A stretch of 50,750 nucleotides of DNA, taken from the NCBI GenBank assembly GCA_030849805.1, contig JASANZ010002130.1:1-50750 (forward strand), written 5' to 3'. The position numbers and the translations under genes were made by a program. Under the pieces are notes generated by a model. The model did not search any database and was not told the origin of the DNA. It saw only the letters and a list, made by a program, of their open reading frames with translations. This stretch comes from Sergeia podlipaevii. Its lineage: Eukaryota > Euglenozoa > Kinetoplastea > Trypanosomatida > Trypanosomatidae. Shown one piece after another: positions 1-9,137 of this stretch. Every line of letters begins with the position of its first letter. The first letter of the stretch is position 1.

Positions 1-381
1 GCTGCTGGCCTTGGCCAGACCTACTGCATTGGTATTGGTGGCGATCCCTTCAACGGCACCAATATGATCGACTCTATGGAGTTTCTTCTGAACGACCCCG
101 AGACTGAGGGTATTATTCTCATTGGCGAGATTGGTGGTACCGCTGAGGAGGAGGCTGCTGAGTACATCAAGAACAGCCCCATCAAGAAGCCAATTGTATC
201 CTTCATTGGTGGCTCAACCGCTCCTCCTGGCCGCCGCATGGGCCACGCTGGCGCTGTAGTCTCTGGTGGAATGGGCACTGCTGCTGGCAAGAAGGAAGCC
301 CTCGCTGCAGTTGGCGTGACAGTTTCTGAGTCTCCCGCCCAGCTTGGTCTCCACATGGCGCAGGTCATGGGCTCCAAGTAG
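1..381 (+). CDS. Succinyl-CoA synthetase alpha subunit, C-terminal part (5' end outside window)
   Basis: The reading frame is open from base 1 and ends at TAG 379-381, giving the last 126 residues. The protein is the alpha subunit of succinyl-CoA synthetase (succinate-CoA ligase), which makes ATP or GTP from succinyl-CoA in the mitochondrial matrix. Seen directly: a GIGGDPFNG segment, an [12 protein letters not shown] segment, and RMGHAGAVV. The His of GHAGA (codon 244-246) matches the phosphorylated catalytic histidine of the family. The C-terminus is complete. Codon use is strongly biased (GAG, AAG, GCT, GGT, ATC), as in highly expressed trypanosomatid genes. It is the first gene of the window, and a 1.1 kb spacer separates it from the next. 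The assignment is secure; only the N-terminal half is missing. Confidence 0.95.
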   Translation, partial: AAGLGQTYCIGIGGDPFNGTNMIDSMEFLLNDPETEGIILIGEIGGTAEEEAAEYIKNSPIKKPIVSFIGGSTAPPGRRMGHAGAVVSGGMGTAAGKKEALAAVGVTVSESPAQLGLHMAQVMGSK

Positions 382-1526
382 AGTAGTGTCTTATATACAT
401 GGCTCGCCTATAGTACGTTCTCCGCGTGAGATGCTTTCGGAATAGTTCTTTTTTTTTCCCCAGCTGAGATAGTGCGTAGTGTTTCCGTCGATTCCGATAG
501 TGGTACTGATATTGCAGTAGTAGGTGACTTGCCTATACTTTCATTTTTTCAACTTTTGCATGACGAAGCGTGGTGAATACTTCCTCGTTCTTAAGTGAAA
601 TAAGTCATTATCCTGTTTTTTTTATTTTTATTTTATTTTATACGCTTACCCTTATTCCCTTTTTTCCTTCCTTTGAACACGCTTGAGAAGCGAAGGCGTC
701 CAAGGCTTCGCGCCTTGTGTACCAGCGAACGAGAAACTATTCAATAAAAATGCAATGCTAAATGTAATCAAGAAACACATGTTTTTTTTTCGCTTTTCTG
801 TTTTGGGCACTATGGGTATGAGGGAAATCAAAAAAAAAATGGGTATATGAGGAGTTTTTTTTTTGTTGTTGATGTTGTCAAGACTCCTTCCAATACAAGG
901 ATGTATGGTCTTCACTTTTTTCCTTTTCCTTATAAAGAGAGTGTATAAACATGAGAGAGTGCGTGTGTGTGCACAGAGATGGGCAACGCAACAGTGGGAA
1001 ACATAGCGACGTTGAATATGCCACACTACGAGAAAAAGAAATACATAAAAAGGAGGGTAGTTCTTCTTTTCGCGTGCTTCTGTGCTAGATATAAACTATA
1101 AACCATGCTTCTTAAAGAAAAGAACAGTAATATTTTAGTACCCCGGCGCTGGCGTCATTGAAGTACTTGAAGGGCGAGGATACACCGCAGTGAAGTGTCT
1201 TCCTCATCAGTGCCTCAACACTTTCTTTTTCTCTATTTCTCTTTTCGTGCTATCAAAGTCAGAATAAATGAAGAGAAATCCTTTCTTTCTTTATTGTCCA
1301 CTGCATCACGCATGCATTCTGTTTTCATTTTTGCTACTACTCCTATCCTCCATAAAAAAAAAAATGTGTCTGTGTCCTTGAATAGATTTCGAGGGTTGAA
1401 CGTGTTTGCGCACCCCTCCTACATTACAGAAAGAAAGAAAAAAAACATAGTAATTGCTTATTATTCTAAAACCCAAGAATTCATTTGCTTCAGTCCACTC
1501 AGCTGCTACTACTACTATTGACAAAG
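382..1526. other. Intergenic spacer: 3' UTR of SCS alpha and 5' UTR of the eIF3j-like gene
   Basis: This 1.15 kb stretch shows no convincing gene. It holds a T tract at 449-457 followed by CCCCAG, several poly-T and poly-A runs (around 617-640, 782-790, 830-839, 855-863), and pyrimidine-rich DNA from about 1200. The likely spliced-leader acceptors for the next gene are the AGs at 1492-1493 or 1501-1502, giving a 5' UTR of about 25-35 bases. Confidence 0.6.
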
Positions 1527-2165
1527 ATGAGCAAGTACATGGACGAGGATGACTATGATGACGACTACGACGACTACGACTACGATGACGCCGATGATGA
1601 TTGGGAAGCCGAGGCAGCTCGTGAGGAGGAGGAGCAGAGAGCTGCAGAAGCCGCTCGCGCCGCGTTGGCCGAGAAGAAGCTAGGCACCCGTGTTCCAGTG
1701 AAGAAGGAGGAGGAGGCTGAGGCTGAGGAGGCCCACGTGCTGCCCGATGATGTGAAGCGGGAGGTGGAGCAAATGAGACAGGTAGCTAACGATATCGCGA
1801 GTGGGGACGGCCTGGTGAAGGATAGCTCTGTGGATCTTCTGGCGGACAAGCCTGTTGCGACGGCCGAGGACGCTGAGAAGCTCGGTGTGCTTATTGCAGA
1901 ACATGTACTCACTTTTTCTGATCATGCGAACTTTAAGATTGTCGTTGACGCGTTTTTTCAGAAGCTAGGAGGGGAATTCACCACAGTGAAGTGCCTTAAC
2001 GAGCGTGCCGGAAAGGTGCAAGTTGCCGCTGCGGAGTTTAAGCGTCAGCAAAAGGAGAACAAGAAGAAGAAGGACGTTGTGGTTGAACAACATGACTCTC
2101 TGGGCTTCTCTAATGTGGAGGATAAAGGCGGCGCCACCACTGAGGTCGATGAGACCCCATGGTAA
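1527..2165 (+). CDS. Translation initiation factor eIF3 subunit j-like protein
   Basis: 212 residues. The first 30 residues are almost only Asp and Tyr and end in DDDWEAEA, resembling the acidic Trp-containing N-terminus of eIF3j (yeast Hcr1), which binds near the 40S decoding site. Residues about 35-70 are Glu/Ala-rich and probably helical. A middle helical region (about 120-175: AEKLGVLIAEHVL, then FKIVVDAFFQKL) is followed by KRQQKENKKKKD, matching the eIF3j pattern of a helical core and a Lys-rich linker. The family's usual Asp/Tyr/Phe C-terminus is replaced by one ending in DETPW. ATG 1527 is chosen because it is the first ATG after the AG acceptors at 1493 and 1502 and it starts the acidic region; upstream codons have no ATG. 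eIF3j is the best fit, but the family is poorly conserved, so confidence is moderate. Confidence 0.65.
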   Translation: MSKYMDEDDYDDDYDDYDYDDADDDWEAEAAREEEEQRAAEAARAALAEKKLGTRVPVKKEEEAEAEEAHVLPDDVKREVEQMRQVANDIASGDGLVKDSSVDLLADKPVATAEDAEKLGVLIAEHVLTFSDHANFKIVVDAFFQKLGGEFTTVKCLNERAGKVQVAAAEFKRQQKENKKKKDVVVEQHDSLGFSNVEDKGGATTEVDETPW

Positions 2166-2940
2166 GTCTCAAGCACATTCCCCCTCCTTTTTTTTTCTTT
2201 TCCTTTCTTCGGCTAGAGCTGTCTTAGCGTGCGTGTGTTTGAGTCAATTTACGAACTCTTTTTGCGAGCTGTTGCTTTGTCATGGAGAACGTAAAATAAT
2301 GGGAAAGCACCATGATCGCGTAAAGAGAAGGAAAGGGGTTTACACGCGGTTCCTAAAAAGCAAAGGAACACCATCAGCACTTGCCTTTTCCACATTTAAT
2401 GTTTTTTTTTTTGTGCGCGCGTTGTGTGTGTGTGTGTGTGTGATTTTTCCCCGATCGACAAGGAGAGAAAAAACAAAATGGGAAAGAAAACGTTTTTTTT
2501 TTTTAAGGGATATGGAGTGAGCGAGATGTTTGGGGCATAACTAATTTATGAGCTGTTTGAGTTATTATTATGATTTATCTATTCTTTAAAGCACTGTATC
2601 TACGTTTTCAAGTGCTTTGGCACTACTTGTGCGCGTCATACATCAAAGAGTCCGCTCTCATGATGAAAGTCTTTCTCCTTTACATGCATTTATAGATCTG
2701 ATATTCTAACTGTCTCTGCTGCCTTCTGTTCTCTTTTCTCACCCTTCTCTTTTTCTAAAAAGAAAATAGAAACACTCGCCGTGCATATTTTAGATTGCAC
2801 TATAAATCTTTTCCCCCTCACCCTCATTTTTTTTTTTTGTGTGTGCCGTTCACTGACTGCAGCACTTGCCATAGATTAAGTCCCCCCCCCCCATCTTTCC
2901 CTCTTTATTGCCTACTCAGTTGTTCTCTTCTTAGGGTAAG
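2166..2940. other. Intergenic spacer with strong acceptor tract
   Basis: No gene seen in 775 bases. It contains T tracts (2188-2196, 2401-2411, 2492-2503), a GT microsatellite near 2423-2441, and a long pyrimidine tract at 2881-2917 that includes a run of about eleven C. AGs at 2918-2919 and 2933-2934 are the likely trans-splice acceptors; the second leaves only six bases before the next ATG. Confidence 0.6.
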
Positions 2941-4734
2941 ATGGACGCGACGCTCTTCACGTCGTCATATGACGACATTGTCGCTCTTAATGCTACTGAG
3001 GGACCCAACACAAACATATGGGAGCCGAAGTTCACGGCACGAGAGCAGATGCAGAAGCTGCTAGAGACAATCGCGAATATGTACACTGAAGGAAAGAGCC
3101 AGCTGGCGCTGCGGCAGGCATGCATGTGCTACACCTTCGTTGCTTCTAATATGCGCGAGGTGGAAGAGGAGCAAGAGGGTGTTGTGGTGCTCCAGCGCGC
3201 ATACCGACTTCTGCACGCAGCGGCGGCAGAGGAGTTTCCTGATAGTGTCGCAACTGTGGAGCCTTGGTCTTTGGAGGAGATGATTGCGGCCGCAGGAGAG
3301 CATCATTTTCTTCAAGTCGACCGTGGTTTTCTTGCTGTAGTAGAATATATGTGGGTTCACAACACGCTCGGGCTTTATCTGTCAAGCGGCAGAGGAGGGG
3401 ATGCTCGTAAGGTGCTTCACGCTGCTGAGGCGGCCTACAAGGACTGGGACACATGGGCAAAGGGGCAGCCTGTGACCTACGCAGTGGAAGATCTCAAAGT
3501 AAGCGATGCCGGAAAGCTTCAGGTGAAAGAAGAAATGACCGAGGATCAGCGCAGCGCTTACTGGGAGCGGTTCCGCATGACGTGTGCTCATACATCAAAT
3601 CTCTTCTACTTGGCTCAGGCGTACACCACTATAGGGGAGGCAGCCACGGCCTCTCGGTACTGCCATATGACGATGTACTATCATCTTTTCTGTAGGCAGG
3701 AATTCGCTAGTAAGGTGTGGGCTGGCAATGCACTCCAGTTGAGCGGCTTCTACAGTGGCCATTTTGAGTACGACAAGGCCTTCCATTGCCTCCAGGCAGG
3801 AGAGAAAGTGATGGCAGCTGAGAAGGCTGGAGAAGAGGACACCACCGGCGTTGTGGCGTGGGCGTACGGACGGTATTACCTTCATAGGCTTGATCACTAC
3901 AGCAACATACTGCAGGGCTGTGAACCTGAAGAGACGGCGACCATTGATACGTCCTACTGGGTCGATTTCCCTGGCATGCCGCCTTTAGAAGAGCAGGCTC
4001 CCATCACCACCTTTGAGCAGGCCAGAGAGGAATTCAAGGCGGGCCACAAGTGGTTGCGGGAGACCCTTGAACACTTCCCCTTTGAGTCCAGTTGCACACG
4101 ACACATTGAAGTCGTGCAGGATATATCTCGTCTGTATGCAGCTCTCGCCCTTTTTGAAACCAACCGTGGCCGTCTGATTGCGATGGTGCAGCGGCAGATT
4201 GACCTCACAGAAAGCATTCCTGGTCAACTCAACTTCAATTCTTATCCCACTGTGGTGCGACAGCTGCTGTATGATCTTGGGTATCTCCATGAAGACCTGC
4301 TGAGGCTGCGCACCGAGCAGCGCAAGAAGCCGGAACCTAATGAGAAGCCCTTGAAGGACAAGGCCTTCAATGCGCTGGTGTCCAAGACGTTAGACTTCTA
4401 CAACCGCTTTATTGAGACATGGCGACTTCCGACCACGAAGGAGATTCCCGCTGTTATAGACGAGGACTCGCGACTTCCGTTCTTCAGAGCTCTGATGCGC
4501 ATTGCGCAAACCCAGATATCCTTTGCTCATGCATCTGCCAAGGAGGAGTACGACGGCATTGGCAAGGCAACCGCAGCGTACCAGCGCGCCTATGACTTTT
4601 CGGAGCAGAATCCTCTGCCTGAGAGCACACGAGGGACGATAGAGCGGGAGCGGGAGCTTGCAAAGGAGATGATCAAGCTGCTGCCTGTGAAGCAGCGGGA
4701 TCTGTGGATGGCATACCAGCGTAGTCAGCACTGA
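2941..4734 (+). CDS. KIF-binding protein (KIFBP/KBP) homologue
   Basis: 597 residues, close to the length of animal KIF-binding protein (about 620). That protein is an alpha-helical, TPR-like solenoid that binds the motor domains of certain kinesins and blocks their microtubule binding. The clearest match is the C-terminal half. HIEVVQD at residue 388 is followed by LYAALALFET, a block resembling the HIEIVQD...FFET of animal KBP. Further on come a Tyr/Phe-rich helix (ALVSKTLDFYNRFIETW) and LPFFRALMRIAQTQISFAH, which sit where the family has equivalent helices. TPR-like helix pairs fill residues about 40-330 (for example LALRQACMCYTFVASNM). There is no signal peptide or membrane segment. ATG 2941 follows the acceptor AG at 2933-2934 directly. 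In a flagellate the likely role is kinesin control, but that is inference. Confidence 0.85.
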   Translation: MDATLFTSSYDDIVALNATEGPNTNIWEPKFTAREQMQKLLETIANMYTEGKSQLALRQACMCYTFVASNMREVEEEQEGVVVLQRAYRLLHAAAAEEFPDSVATVEPWSLEEMIAAAGEHHFLQVDRGFLAVVEYMWVHNTLGLYLSSGRGGDARKVLHAAEAAYKDWDTWAKGQPVTYAVEDLKVSDAGKLQVKEEMTEDQRSAYWERFRMTCAHTSNLFYLAQAYTTIGEAATASRYCHMTMYYHLFCRQEFASKVWAGNALQLSGFYSGHFEYDKAFHCLQAGEKVMAAEKAGEEDTTGVVAWAYGRYYLHRLDHYSNILQGCEPEETATIDTSYWVDFPGMPPLEEQAPITTFEQAREEFKAGHKWLRETLEHFPFESSCTRHIEVVQDISRLYAALALFETNRGRLIAMVQRQIDLTESIPGQLNFNSYPTVVRQLLYDLGYLHEDLLRLRTEQRKKPEPNEKPLKDKAFNALVSKTLDFYNRFIETWRLPTTKEIPAVIDEDSRLPFFRALMRIAQTQISFAHASAKEEYDGIGKATAAYQRAYDFSEQNPLPESTRGTIERERELAKEMIKLLPVKQRDLWMAYQRSQH

Positions 4735-5241
4735 TGGGAAAAGGAATGACGTCAAGAAGAGGAGCAAAGCCATTTCCTTTAGAAAAGCACTTCACAGTAG
4801 CTTTTATTTTTTATTATTTTTTTACGCTGCTCGTTAGATGCATTGTTGTTACGAACAACAACACAAACGATGCATATTGTATACACACTGCACACCGTCA
4901 AGGTAATTTATATTGTCTCTCTTTTATTTTCTGAATCATTTTGGCGACTACAGCTTTCATGCCGCACTTATATCAACTGTAACGCTCACTTTTTGATTCC
5001 TTTCAACACCTTTTTTTTTCTCTTTTTAATGCGCAGTCGTACATGAGCGACGCAGGAAACAGGAAAAACTCCGGTTAATTGACGACAGGGTGAGGGCTAA
5101 GTCGCAGACACGCAAAAACAAAACGTCGTTGCTTCCATTTTCCTTCCCCTCTTTGTGCAGAAGAGCTTGGAAAAATAATATATATATATTGTATCTTTAC
5201 TTTAATTGGTATACTTTAGACACTAGAATCCTCCTTGCTTG
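4735..5241. other. Intergenic spacer with polypyrimidine tract and AG
   Basis: No gene seen in 507 bases. Notable are T-rich stretches at 4801-4822 and 5010-5026, a pyrimidine tract at 5131-5157 ending in GCAG (AG 5159-5160, best acceptor for the SNARE gene, 5' UTR of about 81 bases), and a TA run at 5179-5190. Confidence 0.6.
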
Positions 5242-6015
5242 ATGGATGAATCGTCTGCGTCTCCATCACCTATGGAGACGGGCTTCAAGAGTCCCTATGC
5301 AGAGGCGGAGTTTAAGGCAGCTGACCACATGCGGATTATTCGTGGCTATGTCTCTCAGCTCGACGCCATTGGTACGGCGTCTGATGGGGTGCAGGCAGCG
5401 CGCACAGAGCTCATGGACCGCATTCGTCAGGAGGAAAATGACCTGCGACGCGTCATGCAGGACGCCAAACGGACATCGTTGAAGGAGAACCGGACACGCC
5501 AGTACAACATACTTCGTTCTCATTACACCAAAACACAGCAACTTGTGCGGTCCCGATACAACGCCGGGAATCTAGCCAGCGGCGCCGGGCAAGGTCACTC
5601 AGCTTTTATTGGAGCTGGTGTAGACTTAGATGCTGGGGAGCCGGGGTATGGCGAAGGAGCCGCGGCTGCCACGAGCTACAATCTTCATGAGGATGCCGAG
5701 TTTGCTCAGTTCTTTGAGCAGACGAAGGAGCGGGATGTGGACATTGATGAGCACCTGGACCGCATCCACGCTGGTGTGCAGCGACTAAGAAACAACGCAG
5801 AGGATATTCACCAAGAGCTGAGGATACAAGAGTCTGTTCTTGACGATGTGGAACAGCGTGTAGACCAGAACCAGCAGGACGTGGCTACTATGAACGTGAA
5901 GCTGCGGAAGGCAATCAAGAAGCTTGGGAAGTCTAGGCTTATCACATATGCCGTACTCTGCGTTATATTAGTAGTACTCATCATCGTCATTGCGTTCCTC
6001 GCAAAGGCGTTCTAA
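5242..6015 (+). CDS. Qc-SNARE, SYP7-like, tail-anchored
   Basis: 257 residues. The C-terminus has a single membrane span (about 233-253) followed by only four residues, so this is a tail-anchored protein. Just before it lies a SNARE heptad region of about 60 residues: ELRIQESVLDDVEQRVDQ, then VATMNVKLRKAI. Gln 196 sits at the zero layer, making it a Q-SNARE. The pattern from that Gln through VDxx...NVKL to the membrane resembles plant SYP7-type Qc-SNAREs. Helical segments at about 25-100 would form the N-terminal domain, separated by a Gly/Ala-rich linker (about 105-145). SNAREs of this kind drive membrane fusion in the secretory pathway; the exact compartment cannot be read from the sequence. 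ATG 5242 is the first in-frame ATG after the AG acceptor at 5160. Qc class is likely, but Qb is not excluded. Confidence 0.8.
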   Translation: MDESSASPSPMETGFKSPYAEAEFKAADHMRIIRGYVSQLDAIGTASDGVQAARTELMDRIRQEENDLRRVMQDAKRTSLKENRTRQYNILRSHYTKTQQLVRSRYNAGNLASGAGQGHSAFIGAGVDLDAGEPGYGEGAAAATSYNLHEDAEFAQFFEQTKERDVDIDEHLDRIHAGVQRLRNNAEDIHQELRIQESVLDDVEQRVDQNQQDVATMNVKLRKAIKKLGKSRLITYAVLCVILVVLIIVIAFLAKAF

Positions 6016-6521
6016 GACGTTCGAAAGCGCTGAAAGGCAGACAAAGCGAGATACGCTGTGAAGGGGACATGGAAGTGGCTGATTCCATTTCTGTTTAATC
6101 TTCCTCGTGCAACTCTGTACTATTACTATTATTATTATTATTTTGCGTCATTGCGCGACATATGGTCTGCGTTTGTCTATTGAGCATGTGTGTTTTTTCT
6201 ATGTGAGACATAGTTGAGCTCTTGTGTATTCAACAATGCAAACAGCGACAATCATAGCCAATATCTTACTCTTAATTATAATAATAATAATAATACTGTT
6301 TCACACAGACGGAAGCAGGCACACCGCCAAGAAACTGTTTCCTCATATTTGTATGTATATATATATATGTATATATGCCGCTGTTTGTCATTCCCTTTTG
6401 TTTCTACTTGCTTCTTTATCATATATATATGAACTCAATTAACAGCGCACGAATACACATTTTTTTTTTTTTGATAGTTACACATACCACATACTTTGTG
6501 GAACGCCCCATACGACTTGGT
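6016..6521. other. Intergenic spacer; acceptor AG 6476-6477
   Basis: No gene seen in 506 bases. ATT repeats lie at 6121-6142, ATA repeats at 6281-6297, and TA runs at 6356-6375 and 6420-6430. A 12-base T run at 6461-6472 is followed by AG at 6476-6477. This acceptor gives a 44-base 5' UTR and excludes the in-frame ATG at 6375, which lies upstream of it. Confidence 0.65.
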
Positions 6522-7532
6522 ATGACGGAAGCACAGTTCACAGAGGCCGCCCAACTCTTTTCAGAGCGCAAGTATTACGATGCGGTGCGCAAGTACACCG
6601 CCATAGCTGCTCTAGAGAGCGCCTCTGCTGCGGAGAAGGCGCGAGCATTTGGTAATGTAAGTGCGTGCTATGCGTCCCTCAAGGACTACGAGAAGGCACT
6701 TGCAAGCGCGCAGGAAGCCGTAGGACTGGACCCGAGCAATGTCAAAGCGCTAGGTCGCGTCGCCACTGCACTGGAGGGGATGAAGCGCTATGAGGAGGCT
6801 CTCCCCATTGTTACCCGTGCGTCCCAGCTAGACCCTAGCAATGCAGTGTATACCGCGAGCATCCAGCGAGTACGAGGTCTTATTAGTGGTGGTCACGGCG
6901 TGGTCACAGCGGACTCCCGTGATGCCTACTACTACAGCAAGAGCCTGGATAAAGGCAAAGAGGCGATGAGGACGGAGAACTACCTGGAGGCCATCCGCCA
7001 CTTTGGCAAGGCACTGGACTTGTTTCCTACTGCCACAGGCACGACGAGGGAAAAGGCAGTGCTGCTTAGCAACAGAAGTGTGTCCTACTTCAAGGCTGGC
7101 AAGCCGGAAGAGAGCGCGGACGCTGCCCTGAGTGCTACCGAAGTCGATCCCGCATACGCTCGCGGCTTCTTTCGTCTTGGTTGTGCCAAGCATAAACTAG
7201 CCAAGCTGAGTGAAGCGTATGATGCTCTAGAGTCTTGCCTTTCTTTGGATGCAGCCCACGCAGACGCACGCAAGCTACTGGACGAGATTGCCCCTGCCGT
7301 GCTGGAGAGCCGCAAGACGGCAGCGCAGAAGGCGGAGGACGCCGCGAAGCGGGTCCAGGAGCTAAGAGAACAGCAGCTAGAGGAGCGGGCTAAGGCGATG
7401 GCAGGTGGTAGCACATCTGCTGTCACACGTGCGTATGCCTCCAGCTACATGTACTGCAACTACTGTAACGAGACTGGGCACATGAGGGATGAGTGTCCAC
7501 TGCGTCGCCGCAAGCGTGCCCGCACAGACTGA
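6522..7532 (+). CDS. TPR protein with a C-terminal CCHC zinc knuckle
   Basis: 336 residues. Residues about 1-115 and 145-255 each hold about three TPR motifs (for example AFGNVSACYASLKDYEKALASAQEAVGLDPSN, given here by its ends: AFGNVSACYA to GLDPSN). The arrangement resembles STI1-type TPR co-chaperone domains. A charged helix (about 258-300, rich in Ala, Glu, Arg) leads to a single CX2CX4HX4C knuckle with Cys312, Cys315, His320 and Cys325, then a basic RRRKRARTD tail. CCHC knuckles usually bind RNA or single-stranded DNA, so the protein probably joins a protein-binding platform to a nucleic-acid contact; that is inference. The start is set by the acceptor AG at 6477. I do not recognise a named orthologue. 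Confidence 0.85.
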   Translation: MTEAQFTEAAQLFSERKYYDAVRKYTAIAALESASAAEKARAFGNVSACYASLKDYEKALASAQEAVGLDPSNVKALGRVATALEGMKRYEEALPIVTRASQLDPSNAVYTASIQRVRGLISGGHGVVTADSRDAYYYSKSLDKGKEAMRTENYLEAIRHFGKALDLFPTATGTTREKAVLLSNRSVSYFKAGKPEESADAALSATEVDPAYARGFFRLGCAKHKLAKLSEAYDALESCLSLDAAHADARKLLDEIAPAVLESRKTAAQKAEDAAKRVQELREQQLEERAKAMAGGSTSAVTRAYASSYMYCNYCNETGHMRDECPLRRRKRARTD

Positions 7533-7834
7533 GAGAGAGCAAAAGCGCGCGAGAGAATACCTCCTGCTTGTACATTATAGCATATTCTGCATAATAAGCG
7601 ACATGAATATAAAAGCAATTTATTTTCCCTGGCACGATTGTGTGTGCCTAACTTCTTTTGACGTAAAAATTCACTGGCGTTACTGCTGCGGCTATCATTT
7701 GATTTTACTTTTCGTCATATTCTCTATGCCTCTCCTTCTTCTCTCTGTTCTACCAACTTTCACGTGCGTTCATCCTAGAGGGTAGATCAATCAAAATTAT
7801 ATATATATAGAACCGCCGTGCCTTATTATACCTC
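7533..7834. other. Intergenic spacer; acceptor AG 7777-7778
   Basis: 302 bases without a gene. A pyrimidine-rich tract at about 7728-7762 precedes AG at 7777-7778. A TA run at 7799-7809 lies in the predicted 5' UTR of the capping enzyme gene. Confidence 0.6.
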
Positions 7835-8764
7835 ATGTCTGATGCTCCAAGGTTCAGCGCGTCCACAGAGGATGCACTGCGGGAAGTAGCAAAGGCGATT
7901 TACCAGAAGGTGAAACATCTTCGCGAGAGGGACACCTTGGAGGTGGAGATGCGCCTGTGCACTTTTGACATGAACAAGAGCACCCCCGCTACGGCATCTT
8001 GCATTGTGCCCATGCTGCTCCCAGAAGGCGCTAGCAGAGGCAAGATAGAGTGTGGTGTGAGCAACGGTGACTTCGACCTCATTCAAGCACATCTGCTTTC
8101 TCGGCTTGGGAGCGAATCCAACCCACCAGTTGTGACGGACACCGAGGACGTAACGTGGAACGAGAAGCGCTACACCTATCTCGTCACTCCCGCCGGCATA
8201 ACTGAAAGCACCGATGGTAGCGAGAGCCAGCCGCCACCCACGCGGACTCTTGTCGGTGTGATAGCGAAGAGACGCTTGAGCGTGCAGGACGTGTTGATCC
8301 ACGGCAACCTCTATGATGTGCGCCTCTCCATCAACGAGGAGGAGGAGAAGGATACGGGCGATAGTAAGGAGGGTCCTGCTAGACAAGAGGAGCCCTTTCT
8401 CGCTTTGTGCTATACACGCCGCAAGCACCGCATCAGTATTGTGGATGGAAATTTTAGATACGACATCACTCAGTGCTTGGCTTCAAATGGGCTAGCCAGC
8501 TATGAAGTCGAGGTGGAGGGCATCTTGACAGACGTCAAGGAGCAGCTGACGGAGGAGTGGGTCCACGAGCTGCTTACTCGCGCTGTTGAGCTGAGCCGAG
8601 TGGAAGGACTGAAGGGCTTGGAGAGACGTCCGAGGTCAGTCGGCGCTCATCGTGGCGGTGGGTTTCGAGGTAGGGGCTTTGGCAGGGGCTTCCAAGGACG
8701 TGGGCGTGGTGGTTGGGGTTATAACCCGCCAAAAAACATGTCGTGCGAGGAAGATGGCCAGTAA
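7835..8764 (+). CDS. CET1: mRNA 5'-triphosphatase (CET1-type, triphosphate tunnel metalloenzyme) with RGG tail
   Basis: 309 residues. It removes the gamma-phosphate from the RNA 5' end, the first step of capping. Trypanosomatids use metal-dependent triphosphate tunnel enzymes like yeast Cet1 rather than the animal Cys-phosphatase type. Seen: a first tunnel strand with EVEMR (Glu36, Glu38, Arg40), basic strands VIAKRRLSV (142-150) and YTRRKHRISIVD (193-204), RYDITQ (208-213), and the closing acidic strand YEVEVEG (Glu224, Glu226, Glu228). The two Glu strands supply the metal ligands of the family. After residue 270 comes an added Arg/Gly tail (about 273-295: RGGGFRGRGFGRG and similar), typical of RNA-binding or methylated RGG regions. 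There is no guanylyltransferase domain, so this is a stand-alone triphosphatase. An open frame on the opposite strand is a shadow. Confidence 0.85.
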   Translation: MSDAPRFSASTEDALREVAKAIYQKVKHLRERDTLEVEMRLCTFDMNKSTPATASCIVPMLLPEGASRGKIECGVSNGDFDLIQAHLLSRLGSESNPPVVTDTEDVTWNEKRYTYLVTPAGITESTDGSESQPPPTRTLVGVIAKRRLSVQDVLIHGNLYDVRLSINEEEEKDTGDSKEGPARQEEPFLALCYTRRKHRISIVDGNFRYDITQCLASNGLASYEVEVEGILTDVKEQLTEEWVHELLTRAVELSRVEGLKGLERRPRSVGAHRGGGFRGRGFGRGFQGRGRGGWGYNPPKNMSCEEDGQ

Positions 8765-9137
8765 GTAGTAGGGTGAGAAGAAGAAGGATACACGTTCAAC
8801 CACACGCTCCCGCTCTTCTTCTCTCTTAACAAGTATCGTCAGTAGCAGGTATTCCTTATAGTAAACAATAGGGAAAAAAACAATTTTTAAACTTTTTTTC
8901 TCTCTAGTGACTCCCTCACTCAACACCATTTCGCGTGTTCACAAATGGCGTACCTTCACTACATGCGTGCACACATATCTCTCTATGCATACGTACTCCC
9001 TCACTTCTTCTTTTCCTATTTTCCATTTTTGTCTCACTACACTCTATCTGTTACATATCTATACATGAACAACCACACACACGTACACACATACTGCAGT
9101 AGTAACTATCAAAAGGTAGCAGTTATTTGACTTCCAA
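8765..9137. other. Intergenic spacer; acceptor AG 9098-9099
   Basis: 373 bases without a gene. Pyrimidine-rich DNA at about 8885-8925 and 8994-9035, a CA-rich stretch at 9073-9090, then GCAG with AG at 9098-9099 as the likely acceptor. Confidence 0.55.

Noticed and set aside
6375..6521. An upstream in-frame ATG that would add 49 hydrophobic residues to the TPR protein
   Set aside because: It lies before the T tract and acceptor AG at 6476-6477, so it should not be in the mRNA.
7826..8428. A 200-codon open frame on the minus strand opposite the capping triphosphatase
   Set aside because: It lies fully opposite a gene with recognised motifs, has no domain, and would be the only antisense gene in the window.
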